41,911 nt of DNA from Roseomonas sp. GC11 (GTDB taxonomy: Bacteria; Pseudomonadota; Alphaproteobacteria; Acetobacterales; Acetobacteraceae): positions 1 to 41,911 of the forward strand of contig NZ_JANFNY010000044.1 of the NCBI RefSeq assembly GCF_024437745.1, read 5' to 3'. How positions within the stretch are numbered: position 1 is the stretch's first letter; every line of letters begins with the position of its first letter. This document shows, piece after piece, positions 30,689 to 40,234 of the stretch. The position numbers and the translations under genes were made by a program. The notes beneath the pieces are model-generated. The model saw nothing but the letters and a program-made list of their open reading frames with translations. It ran no database searches and was not told where the DNA came from.

Positions 30689-32281
30689 ATGAGGAAGACC
30701 TTGGGGGCCGCGCTGCTCTCGCTCGCCGCCGCGGTGCCGGCGGCGGATGCCCTGGCCCAGGCCGCGCCGCGCGACACGCTGGTGATCCTGCGCGAGATCG
30801 ACGCCGACCGCTACGACCCCGCGCGCTCCACCGCGCGCGGCGCGGGCGAGGTCATCTACATGATGGCCGACACCCTGGTCTCGCTCGACTTCGACCAGAA
30901 GACGGTGCGCCCGGCCCTGGCGGAAAGCTGGACCGTCAGCCCCGACGGCAAGCTCTACACCTTCAGGCTGCGCCAGGACGTCACCTTCTGCGACGGCAAG
31001 AAGCTGACGGCGGCCGATGTGGCCTATTCGATCAACCGCTGGATCGCGCCCGAGACGCGCAGCCCGGTGAAGTGGCGCGCGGGGCCGGTGAAGGAAGTCC
31101 GCGCGGTGGACGACTACACCGTGGAATACGAGCTGACCGAGCCCTATGGCGAGCTGCTCTACCAGCTCACCCTGTTCTTCGCCTCGATCGTCGACAAGGA
31201 CACGGTGGAGAAGCTCGGCGCCAATTTCGGCGTGCAGGGCTTCAACGGCACCGGCCCCTATTGCTGGCAGTCCTGGACGCCGCGCCAGGAGCTCGTGCTC
31301 ACGAAGCACCCGAACTACAGCTGGGGCCCGCCGATCTACCAGAACCGCAGCCCGCAGATCGGCAAGGTCATCTGGCGCATCATCCCGGAGGCGAATACCC
31401 GCCTCGCCGCGCTGCAGACCGGCCAGGGCGACATCACCCAGTATGTGCCGCCCTTCGCCGTCGCCCAGCTCCAGCGCGTGCCGGGGATCAAGCTCGCCAC
31501 CCAGCCCAACTACTTCTGGGACTGGTTCATGGGCTTCAAGGTGGACAAGCCGGTGATGAACGACCCGGCGATGCGCCGCGCCATCAACATGGCGATGAAC
31601 CGCGAGGCCATGGTCAAGGCCGTGTTCTTCGGCGCCGCCGAGCCGGCCTCCGCCTACCTCAACCCCAACACCATGGGCTATGACGCGGAGGCGGCGAAGC
31701 TCGTCCCCGCCTTCGACCCCGAGGGGGCGAAGAAGCTGCTCGACGAGGCCGGCTGGAAGCCCGGCGCCGACGGCATCCGCGAGAAGGACGGCCAGCGCGC
31801 CAGCTTCAACGTCTATGGCATCCAGGGCGCCGAGTGGCGCCGCCTGACCGAGGCGATGCAGGCCGACCTGCGCCGCGTCGGCATCGAGCTGCGCATCCAG
31901 CTCTGGGACGCGACCGTGGCCTGGGGCAAGCTGGCGACGCAGGAATTCGACAGCTTCGTGATGTCCTATCCCTATATCTCGGCCACCGACGGCTTCTCGC
32001 TCTACTTCGACGGCGCCAACCGGCCGACGCCCAACCGCATGAACTGGAATGACGAGGCGACCAACCGCCTGCTCTCCACCGCCAAGACGGCGCTGGACGC
32101 GGAGGCGCGCGCCAAGGCCATCGCCGAGGTGCAGCGCATCGTCAGCACCAACAATGTCTGGTTCCCCGTCGCGCGCGAGAATCTCTATGTCGCCGCCGCG
32201 CAGCGGGTGGAGGGCGCGCGCGCCCATGGAATCTACGGCGTCGGGCTCTACAAGGGCCTCGACCTGCGCCTGACGCGCTGA
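30689..32281 (+). CDS. ABC binding protein of the catabolic operon, family 5
   Basis: A 530-residue SBP_bac_5 protein with a Sec signal peptide (MRKTLGAALLSLAAAVPAAD, cleavage near ALA|Q). Landmarks are PALAESWTVSPDGKLYTFRL, FCDGKKLTAADVAYSINRW, NPNTMGYD and the C-terminal NVWFPVARENLYVAAAQRV. ATG at 30689 has GGAG eight bases upstream and yields the normal signal peptide; ATG at 30674 would add five residues. It feeds the permeases encoded just upstream and the ATPases encoded downstream. Confidence 0.9.
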   Translation: MRKTLGAALLSLAAAVPAADALAQAAPRDTLVILREIDADRYDPARSTARGAGEVIYMMADTLVSLDFDQKTVRPALAESWTVSPDGKLYTFRLRQDVTFCDGKKLTAADVAYSINRWIAPETRSPVKWRAGPVKEVRAVDDYTVEYELTEPYGELLYQLTLFFASIVDKDTVEKLGANFGVQGFNGTGPYCWQSWTPRQELVLTKHPNYSWGPPIYQNRSPQIGKVIWRIIPEANTRLAALQTGQGDITQYVPPFAVAQLQRVPGIKLATQPNYFWDWFMGFKVDKPVMNDPAMRRAINMAMNREAMVKAVFFGAAEPASAYLNPNTMGYDAEAAKLVPAFDPEGAKKLLDEAGWKPGADGIREKDGQRASFNVYGIQGAEWRRLTEAMQADLRRVGIELRIQLWDATVAWGKLATQEFDSFVMSYPYISATDGFSLYFDGANRPTPNRMNWNDEATNRLLSTAKTALDAEARAKAIAEVQRIVSTNNVWFPVARENLYVAAAQRVEGARAHGIYGVGLYKGLDLRLTR

Positions 32282-32306
32282 ACCGCTGGAAGGAAGGGCA
32301 GGGGAC

Positions 32307-33736
32307 ATGACCACCACCGTCATCCGCGACGCCGATCTGGTGATCGCCTGGGACGCCACGGCGCGGCAGCATCTCTATCTGACGGATGCCACGCTGGCCT
32401 TCCGCGACGGGCAGATCACCTTCGTCGGCCGTGGCTATGACGGGCCGGCGGAGGAGGTGATCGACGGCAAGGGCATGATGGTCATGCCCGGCCTCGTCAA
32501 CATCCACTGCCACCCTTCCAGCGAGCCGCTGAACAAGGGGCTGATCGACGAGATCGGCTCCCCCGGCCTCTACAATTCCTCCCTCTACGAATACATGCCG
32601 ATCTTCCGCGCGGATGCGGAGGCCGTGCCCTCCTGCGTCCGCGTGGCGCTGTCGGAACTGCTGCTCTCCGGCGTCACCACGGTGGCCGATCTCTCCATGG
32701 CGCACCCCGCCTGGCTGGACCTTCTGGCCGAGAGCGGCATGCGCGTCTGCATCGCGCCCATGTTCCGCTCCGCCCGCTGGTTCACCAAGAACGGCCATGT
32801 CGTCGAATATGAATGGGACGAGGCCGCCGGCGAGAAGTCGATGGACGAGGCGCTGCGCCTGATCGAGCGCGCGCAGCAGCACCCCTCCGGCCGCCTCTTC
32901 GGCATGGTGGTGCCGGCGCAGATCGACACCTGCTCCGAGACCCTTCTGCGGGAAAGCTTCCAGGAGGCGGCGAAAAGAAACCTCTCCTGGCAGATCCACG
33001 CGGCGCAGAGCGTGGTGGAGTTCCACGAGATCACCCGCCGCAGCGGCTTCACCCCGATCGGCTGGCTGGACAGCATGGGGCTGCTCTCGGAACGCTCGAT
33101 CATCGGCCACGGCATCTTCCTGGACGACCACCCGAGCACCCGCTGGCACACCGAGAACGACCTGGACCGCCTCGCCGCCACCGGCACCACGGTGGCGCAT
33201 TGCCCGACCGTCTTCGCCCGCCGCGGCATCGCCATGCGCTCCTTCGGCCGCTACCGCAAGCGCGGCGTGAACATGGGCGTGGGCACCGACACCTATCCGC
33301 ACAACATGCTGGATGAACTGCGCCTCGTCTCCTACCTCGCCCGCACCCAGTCGGGCGATCCGCGCAGCCTGACCTCCACCGATCTCTTCGACGCCGCCAC
33401 CATCGGCGGGGCGCAGGCGCTGGGGCGGGAGGATATCGGCCGCCTCGCCCCCGGCTGCCGCGCCGATTTCGTCATGGTGGACGTCACCCACCCGCAGATG
33501 CGCCCGGGCCGCGACCCGATGCGCAGCCTGATCTACGCCGCCGGCGACCGCGCCATCCGCTCCGTCCATGTCGAGGGGCAGATGCTGGTGAAGGAGGGCA
33601 AGGTGATGACCATGGATTATGAGGGCGCCGCCGCCCATCTGCACGAGGCGCAGAAGCGCATCATCGACCGCGCGCCGCAGCAGGACTGGGCGCACCGGCC
33701 GGTGGACAAGATCTCGCCCCCGACCTTCCGGTGGGC

Positions 33737-33740
<4 letters not shown>
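32307..33740 (+). CDS. Amidohydrolase/chlorohydrolase-family enzyme (TrzN/AtzA-like)
   Basis: A 477-residue metal-dependent hydrolase of the subtype III amidohydrolase family that includes aminohydrolases and chlorohydrolases of heterocycles. The metal ligands are visible: VNIHCHPS (HxH), WQIHAAQS (His), [11 protein letters not shown] (His) and [12 protein letters not shown] (Asp). The N-terminal [11 protein letters not shown] and C-terminal [12 protein letters not shown] strands form the usual sandwich. The substrate is probably an amine, amide or N-heterocycle. ATG after AAGGAAGG. Overlaps the DppD-like gene start by four bases. Confidence 0.88.
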
Positions 33741-35847
<2,107 letters not shown>

Positions 35848-35854
35848 AGCAAGA

Positions 35855-35947
35855 GGTTCTTTTTTGAAAAAAAGAACCAAAAAACTTTTTTTCAGTGCAG
35901 CGTCCCGCTGCGACGGGAGACGGCGGCAGCCTGAAAGAAAAAGAAGA
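35855..35947 (+). repeat. Intergenic repeat, A and B hairpins with truncated C
   Basis: The A hairpin and a B stem (GCGTCCCG facing CGGGAGACG, CGCTGCGAC region as loop) are complete; of C only AAAGAAAAAGAAG remains. Lies between the convergent dppF-like gene and the small precursor gene, whose stop codon starts at the next base. Confidence 0.85.
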
Positions 35948-36256
35948 TTACTTGCCTTTCTGGATGATATCCCAGGCCGGATTGCTTCCGCCGGGCGGCT
36001 GGAAAATGGCGAAGCGCACGCCCGGCTGGGTATTGCCGATGGTGATGGTGTATCCGCCCGCCACCTGATCCAGCGTGGCGTCATCGAGCGGGGGGCTGGC
36101 CTGCCACAGCGCCCATTCCTCCGCCGTGAGGCTGAGGCCGGCGCCCTGGGCGATGGCCAGGGCGTCCTCCACCGTCAGGCCGGGCCGGCAGAGCGCCTCC
36201 GCCAGGGCCGGGTGCTCGGCCCGCAGGCGGGCCAGGGTGTCGGGGGTCTGGCTCAT
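35948..36256 (-). CDS. Putative RiPP precursor with Nif11-like leader (1)
   Basis: A 102-residue protein. Residues 1-68 resemble a Nif11-type leader: helical HPALAEALCRPGLTVEDAL, then AGLSLTAEEW (the G-F/L-x-L-T-x-E-E pattern), and LDDATLDQVAGG, the LD-x-VAGG double-glycine end at 67-68. The remaining 34 residues (start YTITIGNTQPG, end NPAWDIIQKGK) contain no Cys but Thr, Ser, Asp and Lys. In this family the leader guides modifying enzymes and a C39 protease-transporter cuts after GG. No such enzymes are encoded in the window. Its ATG overlaps the stop of the next precursor (ATGA) without its own ribosome-binding site. Confidence 0.75.
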   Translation of the reverse strand: MSQTPDTLARLRAEHPALAEALCRPGLTVEDALAIAQGAGLSLTAEEWALWQASPPLDDATLDQVAGGYTITIGNTQPGVRFAIFQPPGGSNPAWDIIQKGK

Positions 36257-36546
36257 GGGGTGATCGTCGCGAAATCGTCGATATCGGTGATGGGGCCGGG
36301 GGCGATGGGCTGCTGCTGCGCCAGCTCGCCCAGCTGCCAGCCGCCGGCGATGCCATCGAGCTGCGCATCATCCAGCGCGGCATGCTCCGCCAGCAGGGCG
36401 GCCAGCGCGGCGGGGGAGGCGGTAAGCCCGGCCTCCCGCAGCAGGCGCCCCGCCTCCTCCAGGCCAAGGCCGGGGGTGGCCAGGCGGTCGCGCAGGCCAG
36501 GATGGCCGGACAGCGCGGCCTGCAGGCGCGACACGTCGTCGCTCAT
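36253..36546 (-). CDS. Putative RiPP precursor with Nif11-like leader (2)
   Basis: A 97-residue sister of the next gene: residues 1-69 again show a Nif11-like helix (HPGLRDRLATPGLGLEEAG), REAGLTASPAAL and ALDDAQLDGIAGG ending at 68-69. The 28-residue C-terminus (WQLGELAQQQPIAPG, then acidic ITDIDDFATITP) is unlike that of the sister gene and Cys-free. Similar leaders with different cores are typical of precursor families. First gene of the pair, with a doubled AGAGGA-type ribosome-binding region (36547-36572). lpxB ends 102 bases upstream on the same strand. Confidence 0.75.
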   Translation of the reverse strand: MSDDVSRLQAALSGHPGLRDRLATPGLGLEEAGRLLREAGLTASPAALAALLAEHAALDDAQLDGIAGGWQLGELAQQQPIAPGPITDIDDFATITP

Positions 36547-36572
36547 GGCATTCCTCCTCTGGCATTCCTCTT
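36547..36572 (-). promoter_or_regulatory. Duplicated ribosome-binding segment
   Basis: Read on the minus strand, AAGAGGAATGCC is followed at once by AGAGGAGGAATGCC and the start codon of the second precursor gene. The near-duplication gives two purine-rich sites in tandem; only the proximal AGGAGG is at a normal distance. Confidence 0.65.
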
Positions 36573-36648
36573 CGGGCAGCCACGGGGCTGCGGGCGCCGG
36601 AGAGGAAGCTAGGGCAGGCCGGGGGTCCCTGTCCCGGAGGGGTTGCCT

Positions 36649-37830
36649 CTACTTCTGTGCGCCCTGTCTCACCAGCATCTCAAGCACCGCGGCGGCGGCG
36701 GCCTCGCTGGGGATGCCGCCGGGCGGGCGCAGCCCGTCCATCACGCGGGCGAAGCCCTCGCGCTGCGCGGCGGCGGCGGCCGGTTCCTCCAGCAGGCGGG
36801 CGAGGCCGGCGGCCAGCCGCTCCGGCGTGCAATCCTCCTGGAGATATTCCGGGATCACCGGCGCATCGGCCAGGAGATTGACAAGGCTGACATATTTCAC
36901 GTGGATCAGCCGCCGGGCGATGGCCGCCGTCAGCGGGTTCACCCGGTAGCCGACGATCATCGGCACCCCGGCCAGCGCCACCTCCAGCGAGGAAGTGCCG
37001 GATTTGATCAGCCCCACGCCATTCTCCCGCGCGGCGGCGAAGGCATCGTATTTCTCGGCCACACCGCGCAGCAGGAGGGGCTGCACCGGCCAGCCCGCCA
37101 CCCCCTCCCGCACCGCCGCCTCCACCGGCCCGGCCAGCGGCATGACGGGCCGCAGGCCATGGGGGGCCAAACCGGGCATCCGGGCGGAGAGCGCCGCCAG
37201 CGCCGCGCCGAAGACGGGCAGCAGGCGGCGGATCTCGCCGCCGCGGCTGCCCGGCATCACCAGCAGCACCCGCTCCTCCGGCCGCAGCCCGTGGGCGGCG
37301 CGGAAGCGCGCGGCATCGCCCTTCTCGGCCCCGGATTCCAGGATGGAATGGCCGACGAAGCGCACCGGAATGCCCGCCTTCTCGAAGAAGGGCGCCTCAA
37401 AGGGCAGCAGGGCCAGGATGCCATCCACCTGCCGGGCGATCTTCTTCACGCGCCCGGGCCGCCAGGCCCAGACCTGCGGCGCGACATAGTGCAGCACCGG
37501 AATGCCCATGGCCCGCGCCCGCGCGGCGACGCGCAGGGTGAAGCCGGGGCTGTCGATCGTCACCACCAAAGCGGGGCGGCGGGCGGCGATGTCGGCCGTC
37601 ACCTCGTCCAGCCGGCGCATCACCCGGCGCAGCTTGGGCACCACTTCCAGGAAGCCCATCAGCGCCAGTTCGCCCAGCGGGAAAAGGCTGGCGAAGCCCT
37701 GCTCCGCCATGCGCTCCCCGCCCAGCCCGGCGAAGGCCAGATCCGGCCGCTGCCGGCGCAGCGCGGCGATGAGGCGGGCGCCGAGCATGTCGCCCGAGGC
37801 CTCCCCGGCGACGAGATAGACCAGCGTCAT
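36649..37830 (-). CDS. lpxB: Lipid-A-disaccharide synthase
   Basis: A 393-residue GT-B glycosyltransferase that joins UDP-2,3-diacylglucosamine and lipid X into the lipid A disaccharide at the inner membrane. Diagnostic stretches are VYLVAGEASGDMLGARLI at the start, VVTIDSPGFTLRVA, HYVAPQVWAWRPGRVKKI, MPGSRGGEIRRLLPVF and KSGTSSLEVALAGVPMIVGYR. ATG at 37830 overlaps the stop of the nitrilase-family gene. It lies apart from lpxD, fabZ, lpxA, which often accompany it; none of these is in the window. Confidence 0.96.
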   Translation of the reverse strand: MTLVYLVAGEASGDMLGARLIAALRRQRPDLAFAGLGGERMAEQGFASLFPLGELALMGFLEVVPKLRRVMRRLDEVTADIAARRPALVVTIDSPGFTLRVAARARAMGIPVLHYVAPQVWAWRPGRVKKIARQVDGILALLPFEAPFFEKAGIPVRFVGHSILESGAEKGDAARFRAAHGLRPEERVLLVMPGSRGGEIRRLLPVFGAALAALSARMPGLAPHGLRPVMPLAGPVEAAVREGVAGWPVQPLLLRGVAEKYDAFAAARENGVGLIKSGTSSLEVALAGVPMIVGYRVNPLTAAIARRLIHVKYVSLVNLLADAPVIPEYLQEDCTPERLAAGLARLLEEPAAAAAQREGFARVMDGLRPPGGIPSEAAAAAVLEMLVRQGAQK

Positions 37831-38711
37831 GCGAAGGCCGCCGGGCGCGGGGTGGGGAAGGGGGCGGGCCAGTCCCGGTGGTTGAACACCGCGCCCTCCC
37901 GCCGCACGGCCGCGATGCGCGCCGGGTCGAGATCGGCATAGACCCATTGCGCGGCATCGGCCGCGCCCTGGGCGATGACGCCATCCTCCGGGAAGCCGCG
38001 GTCGATCGGGCCATAGACGGCGGCGGCGCCGCGGTTCTGGTCCAGCGCGGCGGACCAGGGGGCCTCCCCCACCGTGGGGGAGACGGCGACGAAGCACTGG
38101 TTCTCCAGCGCCCGCGCGGCGGCGGAGAAGCGCACGCGGTTGAAGCCGTGCTGCGTGTCGGTGCAGGTGGGCACCAGGATCAGCCAGGCCCCGGCCTCCA
38201 CCTGGGCGCGGACATGGCCGGGGAATTCGCTGTCGTAGCAGATGGACAGGCCGATGCGGCCCCAGGGCGTGTCGAACACCGCCGGCGCCGCGCCGGCGGA
38301 GACGCCCCAGCGCTCCGCCTCGAAGCGCGTCATGGCGTGCTTGTCCTGGAAGGCGGCGCGGCCCTCCGGGTCGATCAGCGGGGCGCGGTTGCGGATGGCG
38401 CCATCGGCGTCGCGCATGGGCAGGCTGCCGGGCACCAGCCACAGCCCGGCGCGCCGCGCGGCGCCGCGCATGGCTTCCAGGATGGCGGGGGCGGCGGCGA
38501 CCAGGGCGGCGAGTTCCTCCGCCTCCGTCGCCGGGGAGAGGCCGCACAAGGCCGAGCCGAGTTCGGCGCAGGCATATTCCGGCATCACCGCCATCCGGGC
38601 GCCCTGGGCTTTCGCCTCGGCCAGCCAGCGGTCCAGCTTGGCGGCCCAGGCGGCCACGCTCTCCGGCCGTTCCACCGGGTATTGCATCAGGGCGAGGCGC
38701 AGCATCGTCAT
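37827..38711 (-). CDS. Carbon-nitrogen hydrolase (nitrilase superfamily)
   Basis: A 294-residue protein with the Glu-Lys-Cys triad: Glu45 in VMPEYACAE, Lys124 in FQDKHAMTRFE and Cys158 in LSICYDSEFP. These enzymes hydrolyse amides, nitriles or N-carbamoyl groups. The substrate is unknown. The start overlaps the stop of the GNAT gene (ATGA), and its own stop overlaps the lpxB start, so all three are coupled. GNAT plus nitrilase pairs exist in other bacteria, sometimes as fused proteins. Confidence 0.9.
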   Translation of the reverse strand: MTMLRLALMQYPVERPESVAAWAAKLDRWLAEAKAQGARMAVMPEYACAELGSALCGLSPATEAEELAALVAAAPAILEAMRGAARRAGLWLVPGSLPMRDADGAIRNRAPLIDPEGRAAFQDKHAMTRFEAERWGVSAGAAPAVFDTPWGRIGLSICYDSEFPGHVRAQVEAGAWLILVPTCTDTQHGFNRVRFSAAARALENQCFVAVSPTVGEAPWSAALDQNRGAAAVYGPIDRGFPEDGVIAQGAADAAQWVYADLDPARIAAVRREGAVFNHRDWPAPFPTPRPAAFA

Positions 38712-39310
38712 GGCAGGGGGGCGCCGTCCAGGCTCTTGATCCAGAAGGAGAGGGTATGCGGCTGCTCCGCCGCCTCGCCCGGGCCGCGCCAGGAGAAGGT
38801 GCAGGTCAGGCCGGGGTAGGGGGTATAGCCGCGCTTGCGCCAGAAATCGTCCAGCGGGACGTAGTCGGCCGGGCGGCGGGGGTCCGCCGGGTCGCGCCGC
38901 ACGGCGCAGAAGGTGGCATAGGCCAGGCCCAGCGCGCGCGCCTGCGCCTCGCGGTGGCGGAAGAAGGCCACGCCCGCGCCCTGGCCGCGATAGCCCCGGC
39001 GCAGCACGCTCTCGCCGAAATAGCAGAAGCGCGCCGGGTCCAGCCCGGCCGCGGTGAAGGCCCCCCGCACCGTGGCGTGGGTGCCTGCCATCGGCTCGCA
39101 GGTGGCGATGCCCACGGGGGTCTCGCCATCGCGGCAGACCACCACGGCGGCGCCGGCGGACTCCGCGTAGCTGCGGAGATAATCGGCCTCGTAAGCCTCG
39201 TCGCCCTCGTAGAGATAGGGCCAGTCGCGGAACACCTCGATCCGCAGCCGCGCCAGGGCGGGAAGCAGGGGATGCAGGGCCGCGCCCTGCAAGGTTTCGA
39301 AGGTCAGCAT
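38708..39310 (-). CDS. GNAT acetyltransferase
   Basis: A 200-residue GNAT-fold protein. The acetyl-CoA motif is LRRGYRGQGAGVAFFRHREAQA (R/Q-x-x-G-x-G/A), preceded by beta strands VVVCRDGETPVGIATCEP and followed by YATFCAV. DDFWRKRGYTPYPGLTCTFSWRG near the end is typical of the type that precedes nitrilase-family genes. The ATG at 39310 has no clear ribosome-binding site. The frame stays open upstream, so a longer start is possible. Confidence 0.82.
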   Translation of the reverse strand: MLTFETLQGAALHPLLPALARLRIEVFRDWPYLYEGDEAYEADYLRSYAESAGAAVVVCRDGETPVGIATCEPMAGTHATVRGAFTAAGLDPARFCYFGESVLRRGYRGQGAGVAFFRHREAQARALGLAYATFCAVRRDPADPRRPADYVPLDDFWRKRGYTPYPGLTCTFSWRGPGEAAEQPHTLSFWIKSLDGAPLP

Positions 39311-39404
39311 GGGTTGGAAGTAGGGGAGAAGGCAAAGAGGGGGAAGGCTGGGGGAAGGAATTCCCCCAGGCTCCCTTCTTTTTTCTGCCCCCTTCTTTTT
39401 TCTA

Positions 39405-40040
39405 TCAGTGGGGGGTGTTTCGGTGGGACCAGCGCGCGATGGCGGCGATGGCCTGGGCGCTGTCGATGATGTCGGCATAGCGGCGCCCGACATCGCGCAG
39501 ATTGGCGGCATGCGCCTCCGCGTCATGGTCGCCCACGCAATCCTCGGCGACGAAGGTGCGGAAGCCCAGGCTGAAGCAGTCATTCACGCTGGCGCGCACG
39601 CAGCCGCTGGTGATGCAGCCGGTGACGATCACGCTATCCACCCGCTCCCGCGTCAGGATGGCCGCCGCCGGGGTGGCGAAGAAAATGGAGGGCGCGGATT
39701 TCACCAGCACCACATCCGGCGCCTCGGCGGCGATGCGCGGGTCCAGCTCCGCCTCCGGCTCGCCGGGGCGGTAGGTGGAGACGGCGGCGATCTTCCAGTG
39801 TGGCGCCGCGCGCGGGCTGTCATAGGCGTTGACGCAGGCAATCACCGGCAGCCCCGCCTGCTTCGCCGCGCGCATCACCCGCACCGTGTTTTCCACCGCG
39901 CGCTCCACCATCGGTGCGCCCCCCAGCGGGAAGGCGGCCTCGGTGAAGCCGCGCTGGAAATCCACCACCACCAGGCCCGGCTTCTCGCCAAAGCCCAGTT
40001 CCCGGCTGCCATAGCCGCGCTGCTGATAAATATCGCCCAT
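39405..40040 (-). CDS. Isochorismatase-like cysteine hydrolase
   Basis: A 211-residue hydrolase with the family triad Asp27 (VVVDFQRGF), Lys114 (VLVKSAPSIF) and Cys147 (TGCITSGCVRAS). The N-terminal YQQRGYGSRELGFGEKPGL resembles N-carbamoylsarcosine amidase-type enzymes. It would hydrolyse an N-carbamoyl or amide compound. The ATG has GGGAGGA at good spacing. It lies on the same strand 94 bases before the GNAT gene, with C/T-rich sequence between. Confidence 0.85.
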   Translation of the reverse strand: MGDIYQQRGYGSRELGFGEKPGLVVVDFQRGFTEAAFPLGGAPMVERAVENTVRVMRAAKQAGLPVIACVNAYDSPRAAPHWKIAAVSTYRPGEPEAELDPRIAAEAPDVVLVKSAPSIFFATPAAAILTRERVDSVIVTGCITSGCVRASVNDCFSLGFRTFVAEDCVGDHDAEAHAANLRDVGRRYADIIDSAQAIAAIARWSHRNTPH

Positions 40041-40111
40041 CCGGGTCCTCCCCTCGGTGGACCGGCCTTTCCTCCGGGGGGATGGAAGCGGAAGAAGCAG
40101 GAAAAGAAAAC

Positions 40112-40225
40112 GTTCTTTTTTGAAAAAAAGAACCAAAAAACTTTTTCAGTGTGGCGTCCCGCCGTGCCGGGAGAGGGCGGCAGCCTGAAAAAGTCTTTTT
40201 GCTTCTTTTTCTTCAGAAAAAGAAG
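40112..40225 (+). repeat. Modular intergenic repeat, complete copy 5
   Basis: A complete A-B-C copy between the binding-protein stop (40235) and the start side of the isochorismatase-like gene. B stem arms are GCGTCCCGCCG and CGGGAGAGG. It is almost identical to the copy at 20835-20950, which supports recent spreading or gene conversion. Confidence 0.87.
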
Positions 40226-40234
40226 ATGCTGCCA

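Noticed and set aside
28721-32359. Minus-strand open frame of about 1200 codons
   Set aside because: It is antisense to five plus-strand genes with clear family matches and is rich in His, Arg, Gly and Gln as expected for a high-GC shadow frame.
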